The notes under the pieces were generated by a model. It saw only the letters and a program-made list of their open reading frames with translations. It was not told where the DNA came from and did no database searches. DNA of 39,608 nucleotides, from NCBI RefSeq assembly GCF_002377905.1, contig NZ_DFQS01000065.1, forward strand, positions 1 to 39,608, written 5' to 3'. The position numbers and the translations under genes were made by a program. This document shows, in pieces, positions 33,703 through 39,608 of this stretch. Each line of letters starts with the position of its first letter. Positions within the stretch are counted from its first letter, which is position 1. The stretch comes from Psychrobacter sp. UBA3483 (GTDB taxonomy: Bacteria > Pseudomonadota > Gammaproteobacteria > Pseudomonadales > Moraxellaceae).

Positions 33703-36321
33703 ATGAAACATATTGCCGATGAAAAATCTATCAAAGGTGGTCAGTACGATAAAGTACCAGAAAATTATAGCGGTACGGTCTATATTTGTCCTATGCATCC
33801 TGAGGTTAGAGATACTGAAAAGAGCGATTGTCCGATATGCGGCATGTTTCTTAAACCTGAAGACGAGGTTGCTGAATCCAACAACCATGAAGATAGTCAT
33901 GCGCATTGTCATGGAGCGGATGCTAATAATAGTAATGAGGTAAATTCTGTCGAAGACGATAAGTACGACAAGATACCGGAAAATTATAGCGGTACGGTCT
34001 ATATTTGTCCTATGCATCCAGAAGTAAGAGATGTTGAAAAAAGTGACTGCCCAATATGTGGCATGTTTCTTAAACCTGAAGACGAAGTTGCTAAAGATGA
34101 TAGTCACGCTAGCTGTCATGGAAAGGATACTGATAGTAGCGGAGTAAAATCTGTTAAAGGCGGTAAATACGATAAAGTACCTGCTGATTACGATGGCACG
34201 GTATATACCTGTCCTATGCATCCTGAAGTGAGAGACGTTAGAAATAGCGGTTGTCCGATATGTGGTATGGCGCTTGAGCCCGAAACGCTTACTATCGGTG
34301 AAGAGGACACCTCAGAGCTTGACGACATGACTCGTCGTTTTTGGATATGTACCGTGTTGACTGTACCGCTATTAATATATGTGATGAGCGGTATGTTTGA
34401 CTTAAACGTAGTTAATTTTAGTCAGTATGGTATCTCCTCAAAGATCTTACAATGGGCTGAGTTAGTGCTCGCGACCCCTGTAGTGCTTTGGGGCGCCGCC
34501 CCGTTTTTCGTCCGTGGCTGGCAGTCTATAAAAAGCCGCAATCTAAATATGTTTACCTTGATTGCGATAGGCGTAGGCGCTGCTTATATTTTTAGTATTG
34601 TCGCGACCTTTTTTCCCGATATTTTCCCAGACAGTTTCAGAGATGCCTCTGGTCAAGTCGGAGTCTACTATGAAGCGGCAGCGGTCATTGTGACCTTGGT
34701 GCTACTGGGTCAAGTATTAGAGCTCAAAGCTAGAAGTCAAACTTCAGGTGCGATTAGAGCTTTGCTTGAGCTCGCACCACCAACCGCAAGACGTGTCGAT
34801 GAAAACGGTGAAGAAGTCGAAGTCTCGCTTGATGAGGTCGTCACTGGCGATAAGCTACGGGTTAAACCAGGTGAGAAACTACCCGTAGATGGTACAGTGA
34901 TCGATGGTAATAGTAATGTTGATGAATCAATGGTGACGGGTGAGCCAATCCCTGTATCAAAAGTAGCAGGAGATACAGTGACTGGTGGTACGGTAAATGG
35001 CACCGGAACGCTATTGGTCGAAGCGGTCAATGTTGGAGCAGATTCGGTATTATCCAAAATTGTACAAATGGTTGCCGAAGCTCAGCGTAGCCGCGCGCCT
35101 ATCCAGCGCTTGGTAGATCAAGTGGCGGGTTGGTTCGTACCTATTGTTATTGTCAGCTCTATCATAACCTTTATTGTCTGGGCAATCTTTGGCCCTGAGC
35201 CGGCTATGGCCTATGCTTTGGTTAACGCTATCGCGGTACTGATTATTGCCTGTCCTTGTGCCCTTGGTCTGGCGACACCTATGTCTATTATGGTCGGTAC
35301 TGGTAAAGGCGCGCAAAACGGCGTCCTCATCAAAAATGCTGAAGCGTTAGAGAGTATGGAAAAAGTCGATACCATTGTCGTCGACAAGACCGGAACACTG
35401 ACCGCTGGTAAGCCCGAGCTTACCGCAATTGATGCGCAGGTAGGTCAAGATGAAGACGAGTTCCTCGCATTGGTAGCCTCAGTAGAAAGCGCTAGCGAGC
35501 ATCCTTTAGCAGAAGCTATCGTTAGAGCAGCTCAAGAAAGATCACTCATTATTCCTAAAGCTACTGACTTTAATTCGACTACTGGCGAAGGCGTACAAGC
35601 CGTGGTCGATGGTAAGAAAGTCGCTATTGGTAACTCTAAGCTTATGGAAAGCCTAAATAGTTTTGATAATGAGCTGTCCACTAAAGCTGATGTCCGTAGA
35701 AAAGACGGTGAAACGGTAATGTTTGTGGCTATAGACGGTAAAGCTGCTGGTATTATTTCAGTTGCTGACCCTATTAAACCAAGCACTAAAGAGGCTATTT
35801 CACTGCTTCATGACGCAGGTTTAAAAGTTGTGATGCTAACCGGTGACAACGAAAAAACCGCGCAGGCAGTCGCCAATAAACTAGGTATTGATGAAGTTCA
35901 TGCGGATGTCTCACCAGAGGATAAAAACCGTATCGTCAAAGAAATGCAAGACAGCGGTAAATTGGTCGCTATGGCGGGTGATGGTATCAACGACGCACCA
36001 GCGCTAGCGCAAGCTAATGTTGGTATCGCTATGGGAACCGGTACCGATGTGGCGATGGAGAGTGCGGGCATTACCCTGCTAAAAGGTGATTTAATGGGCA
36101 TTGCCAAAGCTTATAAGCTTAGCCACGCCACCATGCGCAATATCAGACAGAATCTGTTTTTTGCCTTTATCTACAATGCACTTGGTGTTCCTATTGCCGC
36201 AGGTGTGCTCTATCCCATATTTGGGCTTCTGCTCAGTCCGATGATAGCAGCGGCAGCGATGAGCTTGTCGTCATTCTCGGTGATTGCTAACGCGCTGCGA
36301 TTGCGCCGTTTGAAACTATAA
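33703..36321 (+). CDS. Copper-exporting P1B-type ATPase with three N-terminal Cys-rich modules
   Basis: An 872-residue inner-membrane pump that uses ATP to export Cu(I). The N-terminus carries three tandem modules, YxCPMHPEVR...CPICGMxLxPE (first Cys at 29, 102 and 170), instead of the usual CxxC HMA domains. Then come eight membrane helices with the metal-site motif C517-P-C519, phosphorylation site D561 (DKTGT), SEHPL (P1B histidine), MLTGDNEKTA and GDGINDAP. The late helices hold YNALG and MSLSSFSV, consistent with Cu(I) specificity. The start is ATG 33703, with AAGGAG at 33690; a TTG seven codons upstream is unlikely. It would normally be called copA, but that symbol is used here for the oxidase. 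Confidence 0.93.
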   Translation: MKHIADEKSIKGGQYDKVPENYSGTVYICPMHPEVRDTEKSDCPICGMFLKPEDEVAESNNHEDSHAHCHGADANNSNEVNSVEDDKYDKIPENYSGTVYICPMHPEVRDVEKSDCPICGMFLKPEDEVAKDDSHASCHGKDTDSSGVKSVKGGKYDKVPADYDGTVYTCPMHPEVRDVRNSGCPICGMALEPETLTIGEEDTSELDDMTRRFWICTVLTVPLLIYVMSGMFDLNVVNFSQYGISSKILQWAELVLATPVVLWGAAPFFVRGWQSIKSRNLNMFTLIAIGVGAAYIFSIVATFFPDIFPDSFRDASGQVGVYYEAAAVIVTLVLLGQVLELKARSQTSGAIRALLELAPPTARRVDENGEEVEVSLDEVVTGDKLRVKPGEKLPVDGTVIDGNSNVDESMVTGEPIPVSKVAGDTVTGGTVNGTGTLLVEAVNVGADSVLSKIVQMVAEAQRSRAPIQRLVDQVAGWFVPIVIVSSIITFIVWAIFGPEPAMAYALVNAIAVLIIACPCALGLATPMSIMVGTGKGAQNGVLIKNAEALESMEKVDTIVVDKTGTLTAGKPELTAIDAQVGQDEDEFLALVASVESASEHPLAEAIVRAAQERSLIIPKATDFNSTTGEGVQAVVDGKKVAIGNSKLMESLNSFDNELSTKADVRRKDGETVMFVAIDGKAAGIISVADPIKPSTKEAISLLHDAGLKVVMLTGDNEKTAQAVANKLGIDEVHADVSPEDKNRIVKEMQDSGKLVAMAGDGINDAPALAQANVGIAMGTGTDVAMESAGITLLKGDLMGIAKAYKLSHATMRNIRQNLFFAFIYNALGVPIAAGVLYPIFGLLLSPMIAAAAMSLSSFSVIANALRLRRLKL

Positions 36322-36401
36322 TTCTGGTACGGTAAAAAGTGTTCTAAAGCACACTGACACATACTGGTCTAAACAAGATCACAAAATATAAGGATACCGT
36401 T

Positions 36402-36686
36402 ATGGGCAGCTTTTCTATTACACATTGGCTGATTTTATTGGTCGTAGTGGTGGTCGTATTTGGTACTGCCAAGCTTAAAAATGCAGGTAAAGATTTAGGC
36501 GGTGCGGTGAAGGGTTTTAAAGAAGCGGTCAAAGATGAAGAACCCGAGAATGCTCGCAAAAATCATGTGCTTAGCCATGAAAATAGTACGCCAGCTGCAA
36601 GTAATGATTTAAATACGCGTGTAGGTAATCAGGCTGATGATATGGAAATCAGCCCTATTTCCACTGATGACCAGCCTAAAGTATGA
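36402..36686 (+). CDS. tatA: Twin-arginine translocase subunit TatA
   Basis: A 94-residue pore-forming Tat component. It has a short membrane helix (about 8-21, ITHWLILLVVVVVVFG), then a hinge and an amphipathic helix with the signature FGTAKLKNAGKDLGGAVKGFKEAVKDE, and a polar disordered tail. AAGGAT precedes the ATG. It starts 80 bases after the copper ATPase and heads tatABC. The helix plus FGxxKL motif separates it from TatB. Confidence 0.95.
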   Translation: MGSFSITHWLILLVVVVVVFGTAKLKNAGKDLGGAVKGFKEAVKDEEPENARKNHVLSHENSTPAASNDLNTRVGNQADDMEISPISTDDQPKV

Positions 36687-36741
36687 AGCGCGCCGCTTAT
36701 AAATAGCGGCACTAAGTAGTCTATTAATATATGTGACTGTT

Positions 36742-37128
36742 ATGTTTGATATTGGGTTTTCCGAATTACTCTTGTTTGGCGTCATTGCTTTAATCGTATT
36801 GGGCCCAGAAAAACTGCCGCAAGCCGCACGTACCGCTGGGCAATGGTATGCCAAACTGCGCCGTACAGTATCCACTCTACAATCTGAAATAGAAGCTGAG
36901 CTTGATCTAGCTGAAACACGTCAACAAATGCAAAATGAACTTGCGAAAATCCGTCAGACCGAGTCGGATATGAAGCGCGAATTAGCAGAAATGCGTGGCA
37001 GTATGCAAAAGTTTGAGCAGTCACAGAACCAAAGCCTAGACGCTTCACATCAGTCAATCACCCCTTATGATAAAGACCATCAACAGAATACTACCTCCTC
37101 GTTCATTAAACAGGAGGCGGATCAGTGA
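36742..37128 (+). CDS. tatB: Twin-arginine translocase subunit TatB
   Basis: A 128-residue protein that forms the signal-receptor complex with TatC. The N-terminus MFDIGFSELLLFGVIALIVLGP followed by EKLPQAARTAGQW is diagnostic of TatB, including the acidic Glu of the membrane helix. A long amphipathic coiled region follows (about 40-105, rich in Glu, Gln and Arg). A GTG at 36733 is in frame, but ATG 36742 gives the family's usual start. The stop overlaps the GTG start of tatC by four bases (GTGA). Confidence 0.95.
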   Translation: MFDIGFSELLLFGVIALIVLGPEKLPQAARTAGQWYAKLRRTVSTLQSEIEAELDLAETRQQMQNELAKIRQTESDMKRELAEMRGSMQKFEQSQNQSLDASHQSITPYDKDHQQNTTSSFIKQEADQ

Positions 37129-37994
37129 GCCTATTTAAACGGCAAAAAAGTCGACAAGAAAAAATAACAGATATAGAGTTTGAGGCGCCAACAGATACAA
37201 CACAGAATAGTGAGTCTGGAGATACGTTAGGTACGCTTGGCGATATGCCTATTACCGGACATTTAATCGAGCTGCGTACGCACTTAATAAGAATATGCGT
37301 GGTCGTCTTAATTATATTCTTAGTATTGGTGGGATTTTCACGCGAGCTTTATAATCTTTTATCAGACCCATTAGTGGCGCAGTTACCCATCAATTCGACC
37401 ATGATTGCCACTGATATAACGTCAAACTTTATGGCACCCATTCGCTTAACGATATTCGTCGCCGCATTTTTAGCAATGCCTTATATCCTGTATCAAATTT
37501 GGTCATTTGTAGCTTCCGGCTTATATAAAAAAGAGAAGAAAATTGCCATTCCTGTACTGCTATCTTCGATATTTCTATTTTATGCTGGTGTTGCTTTTTC
37601 CTACTTTGTCGTACTCAAAGGGGTATTGAAATTTTTTATTATGTTCGCTCCGCAGAACGTTATACCAATGACCGATATTGACAGTTATCTGAGCTTTGCC
37701 CTCAAGCTATTTATGGTGTTTGGACTGACTTTTGAGATTCCAGTGGTTACCTTATTGCTGATAATGGCCGGAATCGTTTCTACTCAAATTTTAGAAGATA
37801 AGCGTCGTTATATCATAGTCGGCTGTTTTGGGATCGCCGCGGTAGTGACACCGCCTGATGGTGTATCAATGCTGTTGTTGGCGATTCCTATGTGGCTATT
37901 ATTTGAGCTGGGTTTACTCTTAGCAAAGATATTAATTAAAAATGAACGAAATAATGATTTAGTCTCAGGGAATGAAACATTAGAAAGTAGCTAG
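37125..37994 (+). CDS. tatC: Twin-arginine translocase subunit TatC
   Basis: A 289-residue inner-membrane protein with six membrane segments, the receptor for twin-arginine signals. The conserved region begins MPITGHLIELRTHLIRICVV and includes FMAPIRLTIFVAAFLAMPYILYQIWSFVASGLYKKEKK and LTFEIPVVTLLL. About 45 polar residues precede the core. It starts with GTG within the tatB stop, which indicates translational coupling. Its substrates should include the nearby multicopper oxidase. No clear terminator follows. Confidence 0.96.
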   Translation: MSLFKRQKSRQEKITDIEFEAPTDTTQNSESGDTLGTLGDMPITGHLIELRTHLIRICVVVLIIFLVLVGFSRELYNLLSDPLVAQLPINSTMIATDITSNFMAPIRLTIFVAAFLAMPYILYQIWSFVASGLYKKEKKIAIPVLLSSIFLFYAGVAFSYFVVLKGVLKFFIMFAPQNVIPMTDIDSYLSFALKLFMVFGLTFEIPVVTLLLIMAGIVSTQILEDKRRYIIVGCFGIAAVVTPPDGVSMLLLAIPMWLLFELGLLLAKILIKNERNNDLVSGNETLESS

Positions 37995-38019
37995 CACTAC
38001 TTAAATACGCCAAGAACCT

Positions 38020-38047
38020 TTTTTACTTTTTACTTTTTACTTTTTAC
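38020..38047 (+). repeat. Heptamer repeat, four copies of TTTTTAC
   Basis: Four perfect, uninterrupted copies of TTTTTAC (38020-38026, 38027-38033, 38034-38040, 38041-38047) lie between tatC and the next gene, 45 bases before its start codon. The position overlaps where a promoter would be, so changes in copy number could alter expression. Confidence 0.9.
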
Positions 38048-38073
38048 TAGAGTATGTCAGCGTGAGTACTCTA
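38048..38073. repeat. Inverted repeat before the ATP-grasp gene
   Basis: A perfect 7-bp inverted repeat, TAGAGTA (38048-38054) and TACTCTA (38067-38073), with a 12-base loop, directly after the heptamer repeats and 18 bases before the start codon. It could be an operator or a leader hairpin. Confidence 0.5.
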
Positions 38074-38091
38074 CTTAGCGACGGACTCTAA

Positions 38092-39387
38092 ATGGAACAC
38101 CCAACTAATACTAATAACAACGAAAAAAATGACGGTCTTGCAAATCGACTTAACCAAGAGTGCTACTGCATTACCCTTGATCGTAAAGCGCTTAATACAA
38201 GCCTTCAAGATCAATTGGTAGAAACTAGAAACAATCCAATAGGAGCGAACGAGCTTAATAAGCTTTTTTCAGCAACACCCGTGTTCGTTCCCAAAACAGA
38301 GATAGAGGCGATGGAGCGAATCGTCAGGGCTATCGAGTCAGCTGCCGAACTGCCATTGTATCAAGAGCAAGTGCTGTCGTGGGCACCAGAAATAGCTGCT
38401 TTCGACCCAGGCCCAATAGGGGCCCTCATGGGTTATGACTTTCACTTGGGTAGCGATGGACCTCAGCTCATCGAGGTCAATACTAATGCCGGTGGCGCAT
38501 TTCTGAATGTGTTGCTCGCTCGCGCACAAAAACGCTGTTGCAACCCCTCAGAGCAAAGCGCTGCAACCAATCAAATGCTAGATAGGTTCGAGGAAGCAGT
38601 GTTTGACATGTTCAAACAGGAATGGCAGCGACAGTCCGCTGTTGCTATGCCCAATCGGATAGCCATTGTGGACAATGACCCCGAGAGTCAGTTCATGTTC
38701 TTAGAGTTTGAGTTAGCCTGTCAACTGCTCCAAGCTAGAGGTATTGATACTGTGATACTTGATCCCTCTGAACTCGAGTATATCGACGGTACGTTAACAG
38801 CCCATGGCCAGAAAATCGATATGATTTACAATCGGCTTGTCGACTTTGCATTTGAGGACCCTGACCATGTATTGCTTAAGCAGGCTTATTTAGAGGGTGC
38901 TGTGGTAGTGACACCCAATCCCCGCGTACATGCTATGTTGGCCAATAAGCAAAACCTGACATTGCTATCAGACTCCCAAATATTGCGCTCTTGGGGTCTG
39001 GATGAGGCTGCAGTGGAGTGCCTCGAAAGGTCTGTACCGAGGACTAAGATTGTATCAAGAGACGATGCAGCAGAGTTGTGGCTTACTCGGCGGCAACTGT
39101 TTTTTAAGCCAGTTGCTGGTCATGGAAGCAAAGGCGTTTATCGCGGTAGCAAACTGACTCGACGCGTCTTCGAAAACATTCTGGATGAAGATTATATCGC
39201 ACAGACCTTTGTCCCTGCAGGAGAGAGATCACTCAAAATTGATGACATCGTAACAACAAGAAAGGTAGATATACGTCTTTATACGTATGGCGGAAAACTG
39301 TTACTACCTGCTGCGCGTGTGTATCAAGGTCAGGTGACTAACTTCCGTACGCCAGGCGGTGGATTCGCGCCTGTCTTTCAGGTGTGA
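38092..39387 (+). CDS. Putative circularly permuted ATP-grasp ligase, unknown substrate
   Basis: A 431-residue soluble protein that I cannot assign to a named family. It shows ATP-grasp hallmarks in rotated order. The metal-binding E128-x-N130 (LIEVNTNAGGAF), usually at the end of the fold, comes first. The nucleotide-binding lysine and glycine loop (FFKPVAGHGSKGVYRG, K339 to G352) and the D393-x-R395 strand (VDIRLYTYGGKLLLPAARVY) come last. The protein ends just after NFRTPGGGF. ATP-grasp enzymes join a carboxylate to an amine or thiol through an acyl phosphate, so a peptide- or glutathione-like ligase is likely. Its position after the copper genes and tatABC may indicate a metal- or thiol-related product. 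The ATG has GACGGA upstream. Confidence 0.62.
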   Translation: MEHPTNTNNNEKNDGLANRLNQECYCITLDRKALNTSLQDQLVETRNNPIGANELNKLFSATPVFVPKTEIEAMERIVRAIESAAELPLYQEQVLSWAPEIAAFDPGPIGALMGYDFHLGSDGPQLIEVNTNAGGAFLNVLLARAQKRCCNPSEQSAATNQMLDRFEEAVFDMFKQEWQRQSAVAMPNRIAIVDNDPESQFMFLEFELACQLLQARGIDTVILDPSELEYIDGTLTAHGQKIDMIYNRLVDFAFEDPDHVLLKQAYLEGAVVVTPNPRVHAMLANKQNLTLLSDSQILRSWGLDEAAVECLERSVPRTKIVSRDDAAELWLTRRQLFFKPVAGHGSKGVYRGSKLTRRVFENILDEDYIAQTFVPAGERSLKIDDIVTTRKVDIRLYTYGGKLLLPAARVYQGQVTNFRTPGGGFAPVFQV

Positions 39388-39460
39388 TCGTCTAGGTCTT
39401 ATTTAGATGGCATTAGGCTGTTATAAGTCCGGTTAACTAATTCAATATTCTTCTTACCTA

Positions 39461-39608
39461 ACCCCAGTTCGGGATAAGCCACATTGTAACTCATTGATAC
39501 TATTTACAATGTAGCCACCTGCCCTTGCTGAGGCATGTTTTTGATGGTGGGCTTATAGGGAAACCAGCAATAAGCAATCAAACCCGACAGCAAGTTTGTG
39601 ATAAACCC
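39461..39608 (-). mobile_element. Edge of an IS982-like insertion sequence, cut by the window end
   Basis: The sequence ACCCCAGTTCGGGATAAGCC at 39461-39480 looks like the terminal inverted repeat of an IS982-type element. It lies 23 bases beyond the stop of the transposase-like frame on the minus strand. The other end is outside the window, so the inverted repeat cannot be confirmed here. Confidence 0.5.
39504..39608 (-). CDS. Partial transposase, C-terminal end only
   Basis: The last ~34 codons on the minus strand read FITNLLSGLIAYCWFPYKP, then TIKNMPQQGQVATL and a stop. An N-L-L-x-G-L-I-A-Y-x-x-x-P-x-K-P ending is typical of IS982-family transposases. The 5' part lies beyond the window, so intactness cannot be judged. 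Confidence 0.55.
   Translation of the reverse strand, partial: GFITNLLSGLIAYCWFPYKPTIKNMPQQGQVATL

Noticed and set aside
33688..34221. 177-codon minus-strand frame opposite the copper ATPase N-terminus
   Set aside because: It is antisense to the tandem Cys-rich modules and repeats only because they repeat; no start signal or family match.
1..39608. CRISPR array, tRNA or rRNA genes
   Set aside because: No regularly spaced direct repeats with unique spacers and no tRNA cloverleaf or rRNA sequence were recognised on either strand by eye.

Overview
The window looks like chromosomal DNA of a gammaproteobacterium of the family Moraxellaceae, most likely Psychrobacter. The support is a response regulator almost identical in pattern to Acinetobacter BfmR, the rpsP-rimM-trmD-rplS operon, an lgt...thyA-folA neighbourhood and moderately AT-rich DNA. 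This placement is inferred from protein recognition, not from a search.

Layout. (1) 1-5.1 kb: envelope-stress two-component genes bfmR and bfmS, a small membrane-anchored protein, and a convergent EnvZ-type kinase without its regulator. (2) 5.5-8.2 kb: ribosomal protein and tRNA/rRNA maturation operon rpsP-rimM-trmD-rplS, closed by a strong terminator. (3) 8.3-13.5 kb: a hotdog-fold (DUF4442) protein, a DUF3360 permease-like protein, uvrC and folA. (4) 13.5-23.9 kb: a defence island placed between folA and lgt. It carries a complete type I restriction-modification operon (hsdR-hsdM-hsdS), a large unrecognised protein with a C-terminal HEPN-like R-x4-H motif, the last codons of a serine recombinase, and an intact two-ORF IS with 11-bp terminal inverted repeats. 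At its left edge only the last ~94 codons of thyA survive, with no 5' part in the window. (5) 23.9-24.8 kb: lgt. (6) 25.0-36.3 kb: a copper-resistance locus. It has a CusS/CopS-like kinase and a CusR/CopR-like regulator, then a divergent run of periplasmic and membrane proteins: two small exported proteins (one Met/His-rich), a cytochrome c with a Met-rich tail, a DUF411 lipoprotein, Tat-exported multicopper oxidase CopA, outer-membrane CopB with a Met-rich repeat, a DUF305 membrane protein, a 39-residue membrane peptide, and a P1B copper ATPase with three tandem Cys-rich metal-binding modules. (7) 36.4-38.0 kb: tatABC. (8) 38.1-39.4 kb: an unrecognised protein whose ATP-grasp motifs occur in circularly permuted order, preceded by a 4 x 7-bp repeat. 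(9) The right edge enters an IS982-like element.

How the parts work together. The copper regulator probably binds two oppositely oriented 11-bp-spaced direct repeats between it and the divergent copper genes. The ATPase would move Cu(I) out of the cytoplasm, CopA would oxidise it in the periplasm after export by Tat, and the Met/His-rich proteins would bind or pass on the metal. The adjacent tatABC may serve CopA. The best candidates for something undescribed are the HEPN-like protein beside the restriction system, the permuted ATP-grasp protein beside tat and copper genes, and the apparent loss of thyA through island insertion.
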